Notes under the pieces: generated by a model
Seen by the model: only the letters and a program-made list of their open reading frames with translations
Told to the model about the DNA's origin: nothing
Database searches by the model: none
Program-made: the position numbers and the translations under genes
Shown here: one piece after another, positions 30,225 through 45,590 of the stretch
Layout: every line of letters begins with the position of its first letter
Numbering within the stretch: position 1 is the stretch's first letter
NCBI GenBank assembly: GCA_026874595.1
Contig: CM049322.1
Location: forward strand, 50,753,340-50,817,339
Source: Sipunculus nudus
Lineage: Eukaryota > Annelida > Sipuncula > Golfingiida > Sipunculidae
Length of the DNA stretch: 64,000 bases
Direction of reading: 5' to 3'

Positions 30225-33200
30225 TATTTACATCCATCAACCTGGGAAGCATCAATATCTTTTATCCAAGTATTTCTATGCGACTGTTTCCTTTTTTGCT
30301 AAATATCCATTTATCAGTCCATTATGTAGAATTCGTGGCTTTTATATGGTTGAAAATTTTCATTTCTTAACTTGTATATATAATACAAATATGTGTTACA
30401 AAATATACGTTTCAGATAGTGAAAAGTTGTTGTTTGATAACTATTGTATCAAATTCGATAATATACATGTTTCTTTTATGTTTGCGTGTATTGTGTTGTT
30501 GCAGTCTGCGTTATTAAAATGACAAGTAGTCAGTACATGTACTTGTATTCGAAATTTTGGTGCAATTCAAAATAAGCATATAGGTTCATGATTGAATGAT
30601 ATGGTGTACATTTTATAAATATAAAAATAATATCTCTCCTTTAAAAGAAAGAGTGCTTTGGTCTTTCCACTTATTATTCAGCTAAGTCCAGATCGAACTA
30701 GGTAGCTTTTTATTTTGCCAGTGGGTCTTAGGCAAAGTAAATTCAGAATTATTTGCTAATGTTCACAATGAACAATCAGTAAATGGGAAATAATAGAAAG
30801 TTATATGTATTACTCTGTAACTTTGCCCTCTGATGCCTTTACTATTACAGCTAGAATTTCACGGTCTATTAAGTTAACTCTTATAGAAAAGCTGTGATAA
30901 TCTTCTTCTATCAACTGCTACTTTTACTCCATGTCTTTATGAAATTCAAACAGATTTAATTACATATATACTTCAATTAATTTGTCTAAAGTTCCAACTA
31001 TATATAATTTAATTTGCTAAATTTTCCTGAATATACACAATATATAGGAAAATGATCAACAGCAAAATACTCCGATTGTGCACTTTTGGACGCAGACTGT
31101 GCTATATTGTCTTTCCTAACAAATCCAACGATGATTTTTTTTTCGGTCCATGAATTTACATATTTAGTTTTCATCCAGATCTTTGTTCTTGTTGGATCAC
31201 AAGGTCAGGTAAGCAGCCATCAGTCTGACTAACCTAAGAAATGTATAAATCCATTTGATAAATGCTGTCCTGGAAGGTGGCAGTATGTGTAGATACTTAG
31301 ATATATGTACATATGCCGGTTCTTCACTACATGGCAGCGGGTAATATTCGATTATTCTTTTGTCGACCACCCTCGGTGTACCACTCCTGCGGTTCCTTGG
31401 TGGGTGCCATACCCATTGCTGGGTCATATCATCGAGGAACCTCCGAAAAGCGCACCCGCTTGCGAGTGAAACACGGGAGATGGGCACGGGCTCCCCATTA
31501 AGCCTGCAGAGCGCTCGTAATGGGTAGTGCCTCACAGGGAAATGTTTGTATAATATAACATATATTCATGTATATGTGGTTCTCTTGTTCTTGCTCCTGT
31601 ATTACTCGTTAAAATACAATTTATATGAATACTCTGTTTTTTGTCATTTTTAAGCATTTATGATATTGCAGGTTTACTTCAGAATTGTCTACTGATTATC
31701 TTAGTTCACTGGGATGATTTACATTTTTTACGCTAATCACCACATCCTATTAAGTGTATCGTCATTTGGGAAGAGAACACAGATCATATTATTTATCATT
31801 TATCATAGGTTTTTTTATTGGTAGATTTTTGAGTGTTTGATTGTATGTTTTTATAAGTGGAAATATTTCTTTTACTTTATCGTTGTGTGTTCTCTTAATC
31901 TTGCTTATGGTTCATTTTCACAAAACTTCTGAATGTAATACATTTGGAATATATCATTAAATATTATCAGCAGGTTTGAATCACGACACAAGATTTTTTT
32001 ATATACATGCGTCAGTTTAAATTGATTTACATTTAATTGTGAAATGATTTTGTGGATGTGATACGGATGGCCACTTCGCTAGCGGAACTGATTCTTCCTT
32101 GGTTTTGGTCTCTGACGTATATTTATTTCTGCTCAGTGAATTACAGTTGCATATTTTACATGTATATAATATATTGCGTTATATAATTTTTTTGTCAAAT
32201 AAATGTACTGAGTTCTAAACAGAAACATTGTCTCTGTTAATTCACCTGTTGGTGGCAAATTTGAAACTGACGGCGCTCAATTTTCAGGGACAGAATTTCA
32301 TGGGTTTCTATATATGAAAAGAGTCCGAGTGCCAAAGTATTTCTCGACAAACACAGGGTCTTCATACCAAATCGCTGAAGAGGAATTTTTGGTCTTAGGC
32401 TAGATATGCAGTTCTACATATCACCATTTACAGAATAGTTTTGCATGCCTTTATCATCATGTTTATTTTATGTAGCTATCCCTTACGCAGTAGAACAAAG
32501 GATGATAAGCAAAGGTTAATAAAAACTATTTAAATTACAAAAAAATATATAAAACATTTCACAGAGGTACTTAACCCAGCTTATCTCTAATTGGACACAG
32601 AAGTCAAATTACTTTACTAATCATTGATCAAACAATGTTCAATGAGCTTTCTACTTTCGATTTGCAAGTGTTAAAATATATATGTAGCATAATAAGTTGC
32701 AAAGACAAGTTGCAAGTGTTAAAATTTATATGTAGCAAAATAACACAAAAAGGCCTTGACAAATCATATCATAGCTTCCCCTTGTTATAGGCTCTTCGAT
32801 ATGTCATCAATGCATACACAACAAATACCTTTTTGAGTCCACTGTTATATTACGTTCCGTTGTCATATTATCATGGTTGCGAGTAATTGATGGTTCACTT
32901 AGCCATTTTCATGGCTATAGCCTCACTTTCATAATTCTGTATAATCCTTATGACGCTTTTTTTTAGTCTGTCGACCTGGGCGTCGTCAACCTTTCACACG
33001 AAAATACAAGATTCCACTTATATAAAATGCTTCTTATCATTCCCTATTATTAGAACCAGACAAAGTTCCAGTATTTCATTTTTGGTCTCTGAGTAAATTG
33101 TTCTAACTGGTCCGTCATTCTTGTTATATTCCACTGCAACCGAACTTTCTTTCTCCGTTTAAATTGCCTAGAACTTTCACAAACATGATGTTCCAGTCAC

Positions 33201-33600
33201 TTCGAGGCTACGTACTTGACCCGTCGTCTTCCCCGTCTTTACCAGCTCAGAGAGTGCTGTCACTTTCGATTCAGGTTCGTGTAAAATAGGCTCTCGCTGC
33301 ACATCCTCTCTCCCGTTTATTTTGCTGTGGTGATTAAAATGCTGATCTTAAATATTTATCTACGGTCACTCATAATCAATAGTCTTTTCGCTAATAGAAA
33401 CCGTTCTAACCTAAACATTTTACTGCTGTAAACTAAATTGAATTACTTATACTTTTGATCATATATTTTATGTGGTACATTCATATATGATGCGTATATA
33501 CAATATTGCCTCTAACCTTACGTTAATACGACGTAATATAACTATTAATACGTGCATGACGATTATTTCCCGATAGTTAAAACAGGAATAACCCAGTAAG
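30225..33600. other. 3' flank of P450 copy 1, no further gene
   Basis: Contains the likely 3' UTR and a reverse SINE body. It is otherwise AT-rich with no supported gene. The first 1.8 kb is repeated at 62201-64000. Confidence 0.6.
31312..31520 (-). repeat. SINE body, reverse orientation (copy A)
   Basis: The reverse complement reads GCGCTCTGCAGGCTTAATGG, then CGTGTTTCACTCGCAAG, GGAGGTTCCTCGATGATATG and ACCCAGCAATGGGTATGG. It aligns with the body of the element at 2634-2878. The tRNA-like head is not recognisable. It lies in the duplicated 3' flank, so it was copied with the P450 unit. Confidence 0.65.
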
Positions 33601-33779
33601 GGTGATATCTGCTGATTGCGTTTTCAAAGACAAAAGCTTCCCGGCTTGCCCGCTGGCAGGGCTCTTACCTGTTCCATGGGACCAGTCAATATAGGGAATC
33701 CATCAGATTCTTGTCTATTACTAATATGTTTCTATCTTCGCCTCTATTTTCCGACCACGTATTTGTTATTCTGATAGGT

Positions 33780-36700
33780 GTTTTTTCTTGACTAATATTG
33801 TTGACTGTCAATCTATCAATTTATCTTTCATCTCACAAATCGTGTTCTCCAAGTTCATCCCTCGCGTTGACATTAGTTGTTCAACTTTTTGTTAACAGCC
33901 TTTTAACTTTTCCTAAACGGACGCATCCACAGGTGTTCAATTATTCTGAATAACTTGAGATTTCAGAGCAGCTTCTATATATTGCGTAAATTTATCACAG
34001 TTACTAATCAAATTAGTCTGCTGCCGTCCAGTTTGTTTTGGTCTTTGGTCGAACTTAGACAAAAGATTTTCATTAGAGGATTGTTCCATATAACTCTTAA
34101 TAGTACCTATATTTGAAGGTTTTTGATCTTAATTGAATGAATTACCACTGGAAGAGTCGCTTTGAACTCTTTTCTTTTCTAGGCTACAATATTTACACCA
34201 TACTTGTTTCCATGAAGCCATTTCTACCTATAGGTACCCCATGCATTAACCCCTCCGACCATGACTTCACATATAACAGTTACATTTAGGAAACTACACC
34301 GACATTGCTGATAATATAATAATATGCATGGATGCTTTTATAAAGTTATATTTAACATGAAGACAAACACCTTAAAAGTGGTAACACCTGTACAGTTTTG
34401 ACAACAAGCACCTTTAACTCCATAAAATTTTAATTATTTACGGAGCTGGTCTTACCTGGGCTTACTCGAAGAGCGCCATCTTGTGATTATCACAGCTGTC
34501 GATAGATGGCGTTTGGTGGCCAACGTGCTGTGCTCCCGTATATATTTTCAATTAAAACACATAAAAAAATGAAAAATTTGACTGAATATTGATGTTGTTT
34601 TATTCGTTTTTATTTAAAATACAAAACAAGAGATACAAAACGTGTTATGTTTTTCATAATTTAATTAACAAAAGAAAATAAAAAAAAAATGATATCAAGT
34701 AATCACTATGTAAATATCCCGTACCACGGCCCCAAACGGACGCTAATAGGGAGCAGGGTGTAAAGCGTGCGACATTGAAAATAGGTCAAGGTGAAAAACA
34801 AATACCATGTACAACTTTGTCACTTAGGACAAGGAGTTTACAGGGTTAGAGTATCAAGTGAGTCTTGCCGTGTCGGATGTTGCTGACGGGGGTCTTAAAG
34901 CTCGCTGCCCTCAGGCACAAAGAGATGCCGCTGGTAAGCCCGGCGCTAATTGATACAGTGCTAGAGAACACCCCTTCGGGGTGACTTCAGAACAGCTTGT
35001 AAGTTCCCGAAGACCCCCATCGTGTCTAATGTCTGATTTTTCACCGGTAGTACTGAATGTATTTAATGTAAATATTAGAACAATCATAAGATTGTACACC
35101 ATATTTTCATATGTGTGTCCTGTAAACTCCTTGCTTAGGACTTTTTATCATCAGTGACAGAGAACTAACGCAAACACGAACAGAACTGAGCGATAATAGG
35201 GAAAGTATTGTATAATGTACGAAATTTTACATAAAATTAAGGTGTAAAAAATAAATAAAAATAACAAATCCATTACCAACGACTGGTACCAAAAGGAAAT
35301 ATTATAAAAATCAGGTGCATTGGAGAATTATCAAAAACACAGAAAGACCTAAGAAAATGCTTTATATGCTGAATATGCATTTTTTGAAGGCAAAGAGAAT
35401 TATCTACACCTACGTGAACAGAAACCTTGTTTTGATCGAAAGGTTTTACAACGTATTTAATTTTGAAACCCCACAACTTATTTTTTGACGATTCCTTAAA
35501 TAGAATCCTTCGTAAAATAAATAGCGCTTTTACGTTGGTACACTAACAACTACATTGTTCCAAGATTGTATGTTTCGGACTAGAAATTGCTGGGAAATAA
35601 CACTTTGAATGTACGGTGTTCATGTGAATTGAAGTTTGAGAAAATGTCCTAAAAAATACATTTGAAGAGACCCTTTTGTCTTCAGAAGTATCTACGAAAA
35701 ATTACATGTCGACGGTCACCTTAGTTTGTACAAGACGATAGTTCGTACAGACCATGTAATAAGATCACGGATTAGTTGACAATTTCGCTTTAAAAAATAT
35801 TAAAACGATAAAACGGTAAAAGTTTTTCCTGTTACAAGGGAAATTAGCTTAGCATAGGCATCTGACGAATTAACTTTGCAACCCATCACTGAAGATTTTC
35901 TCGGCTTGCTTAGACTTGTTGGGTATATTCAGCTTTTGCAATTTATCAAGGAAGATTCGCGATTTGGGGAGTCGGCCAATCGTAATTTCGTTTGCTGGTT
36001 AAACAATATTTGGATTTTGCGATGTTTATGGTATGAAAATCACATACGTTATGGTCGGGATTTTAATTACCCTATTATGGAATAATTTTGAGTATATTTC
36101 CATAGGCCGAAGATATAGAATAAATCACATTTTGTCACATAATGTCTAGATGTCCATTGTAATATACCCGTCACAAGCCAGAAAGGCAAGCGATACTATA
36201 CTGTACATTCGGAAATATTCGCTGGGATTATATTTCGGTAGTTTTTGTGAGTCAGTTGAACTGACCAAAGGGAATTCCCACCGTATGCACGGTATGTATA
36301 TTGTAGAATGTAGAATCTGTGTGTGTGTGTTTGTGTATATATGTGATGCAGGATAATTGTACCGTGATGCGGTTTCCTTTGAATGAGGTATAGTCAGTCC
36401 GGTGCCTCTATAGCTAGGGGCATCAATTAAGCTGTCTGTTGTTCATGTAACATTCACAATGAATGGCGAGTAGCTCGAGCTTTATATATATAAATATATA
36501 AGAAAAGAAGAGTGACAGCGCGGGCTATGTTAACAAGAGTACCTGTTAAACCCACTCTTATTTTCAAAGATAACGTCAGTATGGATATTATGTTTTTATA
36601 TTATGATATAATTATATATACAAATTAAATTTAAAGTTAAAATCGTGTCGTTATATCATAATTTTCATTTATTCCATGGGCATAATAAGTGAACATTAGG

Positions 36701-37027
36701 ATTGTGCTAGATATGACTATAATTATCATAATTATAAATAACGAAAAAAAATGAATAAAAGATACGCCAGTGTGTCCGCTACGGACGGAATACGTTTAAT
36801 TAACTAATTGATATGTATGCTGAGACTTGCATATATTGAAGTAGTTCATATGTATTCAGATAGAAGCCGACACGCATATATGGACCATTTATACATATTG
36901 AGAGATATCCCGACACATATGAATAATTCAATTTATATAAGCATTCAGAGAGATGCGGAACTCGTATATTGAAGTAATTTATGAGATCAGAAAGATGCCG
37001 GTACGCGTATTAATAACTCAGGACTAT

Positions 37028-37078
<51 letters not shown>

Positions 37079-37442
37079 TGGTAAATTAAAAAAGCCAAAG
37101 GAAATTAAGATACTATGTTCAGTAATGATATATAATTTATTCCTTTAAAGTTAATAAAACGATTATGATAATAACGTAAAATTTAGAGTGTCCACTGTTC
37201 ACTGAAGACTCCGCCGAGTGAATGCCTGTCTATTTGATACTACTTTAAAACTTCCAAGTTGGTGTCACCATCTCGATAACGTGACCTAGTATTGCATCCT
37301 TTTACATTATCCTAACCACTATTCCCATCGACAGTTTGTTTTTCGGTCTATTGTTTGTTGAGAAAAGTAAGTTGGTCTAAATTATTTATAAAATAAAATA
37401 AATACTGAAGTCAGACGTTCATTGATTTTGATATATATATAT

Positions 37443-37506
<64 letters not shown>

Positions 37507-38952
37507 AAACCCATTAATGGGTTTATCATATTCCTTAAATGCTTTTGTAAAAGATATATACAAACTTCATATGTGAAAAGGAGTATAGGACAGATGATTT
37601 TGACCAGCAACTATGGCATGTAGAACTGAGCTTACTATTAAATAGTATATCATTCAATAATTTGAGGAAATATTTAGTCACCTATTTATTATACACGTTA
37701 ATGATAAATACCAATACATATACGGATACATTATGAGAAAAATGAGAAGAACAATTTGAATCATGTCTCTAAAGGGAGACTTGGCAATTTTCTGAGGTTG
37801 TAACAAAAAATATAATATTGGGATAATAACATTAATCTGAAAGCCTACGAATCTAATAATTTAAAAAAGAAGCCAACAAGTATTTGCTTTGCCTATCCAG
37901 AATATATGACTTGTAAAATCATTAAAATATTTACACAATATATACGACATCAGAGGCTTTTGGCCGATTTTGAAATTGTGTGCGTTTGTGGGGGAATATG
38001 TCCATGAAGTGGGCTGGCCGTAATCTTGTAATAGCCTGAGAATATGTTTGTGTGGCATATCACCCTTATAAGATATGGAAATTTGTGGGAATAAAATGAA
38101 AAAAAATGCAATTGTGATGTATTGTTTTTACCCTAATAAATATCTATGCTGTGACAAATAAAAATACCAAATTTTGAATTTACAGAATCAAGCCTGCCAA
38201 ATTAATCCATTTATATGCTTATATATAGTCTTATTCATGCAACTGTGTTTTAATTTTTCTCAAAACCTAAGGCTTGCATTGTATATAAAGCATGAAACAA
38301 ATATACTGAGGGGGAATTGATATAGCATATTCACACCTACTTAAAATTAAGGGTTTTTTTCAAAGGTATATGCAGATTGTCCTATACTCTAATTTGATTA
38401 TATATTTCAATGCAGACCCGCAAATGATGTGTTCAATTTAGATATTTAGATAGAGTATGTATTTCCTACCATTCACACGCATCAAAATGATGACATATTT
38501 CAATCCCTTGCAATCTGCAAATTGCACATTATTGTCCTTTAGCACTAGAGACACTGGATATGTGGACCTCTTACAACCAATTCAGATACAAAGTCCCATT
38601 AAAACCTCCTGGAACAAAAGGTGTTGGAGGCCTGCATATACATCGTATATGTATAATTTTCTATAAAAATCTATTTATTTAATCATGGACAACATCGTCA
38701 TTATTCTGTAATGCCTTGTAGCCCATCTTCATCTTCTCAGTCAGCAGCCCGCCCAACCGTGCAAATACTTAGAATATCAGACAACCTAAATCCCTCGCTA
38801 ATTTAAAAAAATGTTACATGTGTACCTATTATCCTATCTGACAAAATGTGTCCTCGTTTAGATGCATTTGGTCAAATCTTGTGGCGACATCTACAGAATG
38901 GACTAAAAACTATAGTTGGTGGCGGCGATACGTGTCAAGATAAGTGTACAGC
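33780..38952. other. 5' flank of P450 copy 2, no gene recognised
   Basis: Aligns with 18151-22395 of copy A apart from the MITE at 34830-35133. TA tracts at 37027-37073 and 37430-37503. Short reading frames here are not conserved between the two copies and are rejected as genes. Confidence 0.6.
34830..35133. mobile_element. ~304-bp MITE with 15-bp TIRs and target-site duplication
   Basis: The left end CAAGGAGTTTACAGG (34830-34844) and right end CCTGTAAACTCCTTG (35119-35133) are perfect inverted repeats. CTTAGGA flanks both sides (34823-34829 and 35134-35140). If the terminal C is counted in the target the duplication is 8 bp, CTTAGGAC, which fits the hAT nTnnnnAn pattern. The paralogous flank has one uninterrupted CTTAGGAC at 18659-18666, the exact empty site. 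It is non-coding; hAT membership is inference. Confidence 0.9.
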
Positions 38953-39337
38953 ATGGCGGCCAGAGCTAGACTGGCTAGGTTGTCTTTGACAAGATATTTT
39001 ACTACAAACGTAAGCCTGTGCTCAACAAAATCATTATCTGAGATCCCTGGAATGCGTATATACCCTGGCATTGGATCAGCTCCTGCTTTAATCCGTGGTA
39101 AAGCACTGAGTGGGTACATGCATGAGTGTTTACAGTCTATGTACCACAAACATGGCCCCATCTATAAACTTGGAATGGGTGGCTTCACGGCCGTAGCCAT
39201 ACATGACCCGGATGATATTAAGAAAGTTCTCAGGAAAGAGGGAAAGTGGCCACAGCGCGGTGACTTTATGTCATGGGAGATTGTTTTTGATGAGATCGGT
39301 GAAGAAAAAGGAATAGCTCTCAGGTAAGTTCGCATTA

Positions 39338-39406
<69 letters not shown>

Positions 39407-40740
39407 GAGGCAGACATGGAGTAATAGGAAAACATAGGGGGGGGGGGAACAGTAAGAGACCAGGGCGGAGACAGAGAACCACATTTTTTTCCATTTATTT
39501 ATTTTTAGAGTATTTGGGTCGGGGATGTCGCTGTAAAAACAGATGATGGTATTCCTAAGCAGACACCACAGACATAAAAAAGCACCGCGCCTGTCTGAAC
39601 TACATGTATGACAAATTTAAGGCCAAAGAAATAAAAAAAAGGTATGGTTCTCAGGCACTTTTTTTTAGAAATCACTTGGGGCGGGCGGTATTTTATTTTT
39701 TACCTTTTTTGAATTTGTTGATAAAAATGTAATTTGATCAGGAAAAAGAATGAAAATAACAGTATGGTTCTCAGGCACTTTTTTTAGAAATCACTTGGGG
39801 CGGGCGGTATTTTATTTTTTACCTTTTTTGTATGTGTTGATAAAAATGTAATTTATCAGGGAAAAGAATGAAAATAACAGATTTGTTTGCTAAACAGGTG
39901 AAGGCACTACATAACAAAGGAAATCGTAACAAAATTGTATTATTTAATCGTCTTGAAAAATATAAATAAAAATGTTTGGTGTGGGGGGGGGGGGGGATTG
40001 ACGCGGGCGATGCCTGAAAAGCATACCTTTTATTATTTTTTTTTTGCCTAATACCCATGGATTATATCAGCCTGTTTACGGGACACCTCTGACGAACCAT
40101 TGAACAATATATATCACACACAATCCTACCAAGTTGATAGTGGAGGAAAAGGTATGGTTGCACTCTCGTCCTAGACACACAAGAAAAGCCCTTGATCTTG
40201 CAGAATCGTTGATCTGAACAAGTCTTATTTAGTTATGCCTGATGCCAAGTTTCTGGTAAGGTTTGAGCCATTTAATACCAATGGGAAATGGGGGGGGGGG
40301 GGGGGAGGTGAGAAAAAAGCTTCATTGCAACATCCTCTAAATAACAATTATGTGCCATGCATCAAAATTACAATATATAAAAAGCTATATTTTTTTTCTG
40401 GTCTGTGCCATTGATTCGAATTAATTAGATGTAAATGGCATACTCTTTACGTTTATACTATTCTGTCAAATATCTGTAGGTAGTGGATCAGTAGAAGTAC
40501 CAATGATTAAATAACACTTGAGAGAAATATATTACACCTTTTACACTCATATCTATTATGATATAATATTTCAGCTCTTTAATAATGTAGAACCAGTGCT
40601 TGACACATACCTCTGTAAAGGGAAGTGGCAGCAAGTCCCCCCCCCCCACTTTTGTTCATGATAGAATAATTTTAATGAATGTTAAATCTGAAAGATAAAC
40701 TTCAATGTTTATGTCTATATTAACATATTAAAATAAATGG

Positions 40741-40786
<46 letters not shown>

Positions 40787-41388
40787 CTATATATAAATGG
40801 TATTTTTGTGATTTATGCAGTCAATATTTTATATGTTCCAAGGAAACTGCCCTTATATGCTTCATACAGACCTAATATATTACATTTTTCCAGAAAAATG
40901 TAGGGGAGGCAACACACTCCCAAAATCTCCATGCATAAAACACCAATTAAGCATGAATTGTTTTTTTATTGATGAAAGGTATTTGGTACATAAAAGGTAC
41001 ACACCTGCATATATGGTCTGCCCCTTTGATATTTAGTGTATCGGTGTATATTATTGTGCTCTTGTCTAACAGCAGCTGGTCCAAAGCACTTATATGAAGT
41101 AAAATTTAATAATTTTATAGTAAAAGAATATTATTTTTAGCATACGTATTATACACTCTGTATTCTGAGGATTCTCAAGAATTTATTAGTGTGAAAACTC
41201 CATAAAAACTATAAAAAAGGAAAATGTAAGCTTAAAAAAGTGTATGCTATAAAATGACTTTCATATAGTATATATATTTGCTTTTTTCCCACTGCGTTTT
41301 AGTCATGTTTAAATCGTTCAACTGACATGTATTTTTTAAGTAAAATGTTTATTTACTGAAAATGGTCTGCTTTATTTGTGATGTCTAG

Positions 41389-41470
<82 letters not shown>

Positions 41471-44400
41471 GTATATATATATTTATATATATGTGCCAGT
41501 AGCATAATTTATATATAAATATTATATTTCTGCAAATGTTAAGAGATGACATTGGCAAATCCATGAAAAGCTACCATACAAAAACTCTCTAATAATCATA
41601 TTTTATCAAGTTCTTTGACACTTAAATATTTATCCTAGATCATGAAAGCCATAGACATCTTCATCAGAAGGCTAATAATATATTACGCATTAACAGTGAC
41701 AAATAACAGGGTAAACAGTTATGTTAACAAGTTTTGCATTATAATATATTTTTTAATTTCTTGATATGCTCCCCAAAAGCTATATTATAAATTATATTTA
41801 CCATCACATTACCCAAGAGTTAAAGACATTTTTGTAAATTTTGAAATACCAATAATCTTGTCCCGCAGTTTTGCATGCTGAACTGTGAACATTTCCGGAA
41901 ACATTTCGGACGATTCCGTTTTGTCCATGACAGGGTGAGAGAGTTATCAGTATTCATTAGTTACTCAGTGATTAGTTTGGATTATTATTAGGAAATATAA
42001 AAATATTAAAGCATATCTGGACTAAAGGGAATTATGTCTTGAAACATTGGCCTTCAACATAACAGTATTATAATAAACTGCTATTAACACAGGAATCAGG
42101 ACAATGAAATTTGAGATGGTTATAAAGATGCATTTCGAGAAAAACAAAAACACACAAAAAAGTTTATCTAATCTAAATACTCATGAATAATAAATGGTTA
42201 CTAACCTTCGTATAAAAGTGTTGACAAAGACATTTCTACATATTAATAAGTTGAATGTTAGGCACCGTCACGTGTCCACTTGAATATTTCACCGTGTGAT
42301 TCTTTTAGCCACATGGAGTGAGCGACTCCACAAGTGCCTGTATATGTTACATTCTGTTTTAAAAGGCCAGCGGAAGAGCTCTTACCTGCTTAGGAGCAAT
42401 GTGTAACACTTATAGAGGGTACCATTTTCTATGGGAGGCGTCCACTAAAAATATTAATGGATATATAGAAAGGGTTGGAACGTGACGTTCCGCCATTTCT
42501 GCATTGCACATGTCTGGTCAAGGAACGTGTTTTGGTAATGGTGACCTTTGACCCTGACTAGCATGCATTGCGAGTCGCGAGATGCTGCAATGGTCTATTA
42601 AAAAAATGTCACATGGTCAGGGACAGTCGGTCGCAGATATTTCAAGTGGTTCCTTATTAAAAGCCCGGGCTTTTAATAGTGCAGCAATATGCTGATTTAC
42701 TGAGTTTTCCATTTTAGTACGGGCTAGGCCAAGATTCAAGGGAGGAGACTAAATATTAAACCATACATAATTGATAACAACCGTAAAAAAATAATTTAGT
42801 TGACTAATGAATGATACAGTGACAAACGTATAAGGTTATTATATGTTGGTATCAGCTCTAACAAAAAAATTCTAACATTACAGAGCTTAAATTTTTATTT
42901 TTATTATCCATAATTAGCAACTGCAAAATTAATCAGAATGGGAAGGTATTCTCACATGTTATAAGAGAAGACAAATAGATAAGCTAGGTATCTCCAACAT
43001 CTCGTAATAAAGATCTAAATATTAATAGCGTTAGGCGATTTTTGTAATTTTCCGTATCTCCTCTGATACCACCATACGGATTAACGTGATTTTCGACATA
43101 CATATGCTCTGGGTTTGTCCGAAGGGATTCCACCCACTTTTATTTATAATATTAGCGTATTACGTGCATAATTAATAATTTTAATATTTGCTCCCCGCCG
43201 GTGCTTCTTTTCATTGTTTCTTCGGGCCCGGTAACACAATGGCCATAGAGTGTGTGATTGCGGGACAGAGTTTTACTCAATGGGCCCTATCTGTGTTTTT
43301 CTTACATGTTCGGTCACCGGCCCGAAATAATCCCCATCGGCGATCCCTTCCAAAAAGGGGTTTCTTTGAGGACTCCTTCCTGCAACCCCCTCACATGACC
43401 TGATATGCTCGAGTGCACATCTACCGGGTGACAGGAAATCATGATGGTTAGGCAAAAAAAAAAAAGGTTTGATTCTCATGCAGGCACTTTTTTCAGAAAC
43501 CTGTGCGGGCGGGTGATATTTTCCCTGTGTTTTGTATGTTTCGATAAAAATGTCATATGATCACACTTTGAAAAATTGTGCGTTATTTTACGCGACAATG
43601 TCGTGGCAGCAAAGTTGACGCTGCATAGTCGCGTGATTTTACGCTCATTTAATTCATATTATTCGCGTGATTTTACGCTTATTTGGCATTTAGATATAGC
43701 GTTATTTTACGTGATTAAGATCGTAATTTTACATTTAATGTTACTTTTTATTACGTCATTTGACATAATCATGGCCTTACTGATGGAAAAGAAGACACTT
43801 AATCTTGTTCATGTATGCAAATATTTTATTACATCAAGCAGGGAGCCACGATATATCGATAGATGCAAAAAGATCGGTACAAACATAAACTGATGTATCA
43901 GAAAAGAATATATAGAATTAAAATGGCAATCAATAGCTCTGAAAAGAATCTATATCAAACATATATGCAATATTCATAAACTTCTGCAGTAAAAAAAATA
44001 AGGTTTTTTATAACATTCCTATCCTCTATAACACTGTAAACATTACAGCAAGATTTCAGAGTTTATCCAAGTATTACAAAGCAAGCCATTTTATGGTCCC
44101 TGATATATTGCGAAAAGTATAAGGATACTGCATATTAGGGGAAAGTGTCACAAAAAAAACTTTAAAATAACTCAATAAGAATATTTTAGCCACATGCATG
44201 TGCATCTAGGTATATTAAGAAGTTATCACCTTCAATCTTTTTTAATACGTTTTGCAATAAATAGAATATGATAGTGTCTAATACATTTGTGTACATGGAT
44301 ATATGCAACAAGTTGAAGCCCCCGTCAGCTTCACCGACAAGCAGTCTTTTAGTTTTTCCTCAATTTGTCAATTTATTATCGAAGGTATGGACGCTGTAAC

Positions 44401-45518
44401 ACAACTTCCAGACCTAGCTGCTGGTAGCTGGTCTCTTTTGTTTCTTCTCTGTTTGACCTTCGATCCCCTGATCGGGTTGATGCCAGCCAAGACTGTAAAA
44501 TATCAAAATATTTCCATTAATATAAAATTATCTCTACAGCATATATTAACTTATATTTCTTTTATTTCCTGTAACATAGAAAATCACTTTTTTAGTGTTA
44601 TTGTAAGGTTATAATGGTATTTGCAAGGTCATTATACCAAATTTTGAAATACCAAGTTGAAGCTGGCCTTAATGCTTAACTGATTTGAAATATATTATAA
44701 CGGTGAATGAAATATTTTTATACAGAAATGATAATCTAGTATTTAGCTTGAAATAAATTCTAAACAAGGAAGAAGGAAAAGTAATATGTAAGGTCACAGT
44801 TATAGAACATTACAGCTTTTCAAAGTAATGGTTACAGTATGTTTACAGTATTAATAATTGCTGCAACAATAATAGTAACAATAATAAAATCCAAAGTAAT
44901 AGATTAATTAATATATTACCTTTCCCCATCACTTGTTTAACAACTACTGAAATCGCTAGCGTAAGTTCCCACATACACATATACCAGCATGTATTCAGTG
45001 ATACATCCCTTTGGATGAATTTAAAATTCGGACCCAAAGAACTTGGAGAGTGAATGTTGAAGGTCTTATAGGCTTCAAAGACCAGACCAAGAAAGCTCCG
45101 TATAGGCTCAAAGGCTGTCATTCTGGTGTAAGATGTATCCTTCCACAACTGCATCCTGGAAGCAATGAAGGAGCAAAACATGATTGTTTATGTATAAAAC
45201 ATGGCCATTGGTCTGTGTCCATATATGATAATGTATTATAATTGTCAAACTTTGATGTAACTAAGTTATGCCTAGATGTATTTTAGTGAGTCTTAAAATT
45301 CAACATCAGATATTCTTAGAAGTCTCTTTAGAAATAATCCTGATTTTGTTTACCTTCCTGCGAATATAACATGTGGGTGGTGCATGGGATAGGCGCACTT
45401 CATCTTCAATTTCATATGCTGTAGTGGCTTCCTGTCGAGAAGAAAACAGAGAATGTTCTGTATAACATTTTATTGTGTATAAAAATTGCAGAACAGAACA
45501 TGATAATTTGAGTTAATA

Positions 45519-45590
<72 letters not shown>

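Larger units (their letters stand above)
17970..33600 (+). repeat. Segmental duplication, copy A (P450 unit 1)
   Basis: Direct repeat of about 15.66 kb, measured from CCGCTGGCAGG (about 17993 here, about 33650 in copy B). It contains 4.4 kb of 5' flank, the first P450 gene and about 3.4 kb of 3' flank. Long stretches match copy B almost base for base, for example around 19041-19120 and 35517-35596, and 30470-30520 and 62442-62492. The last ~1.5 kb (about 32050-33600) has its partner beyond the end of the window. Confidence 0.9.

Noticed and set aside
38944-38952. GTG start giving an N-terminal MYS extension on P450 paralogue 2
   Set aside because: The ATG at 38953 has a good context, aligns with the paralogue's ATG at 22396 and is the normal eukaryotic start.
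43188-43479. Overlapping plus (71 aa) and minus (68 aa) frames
   Set aside because: No domain, no splice support and mutually antisense; inside inserted repeat sequence.
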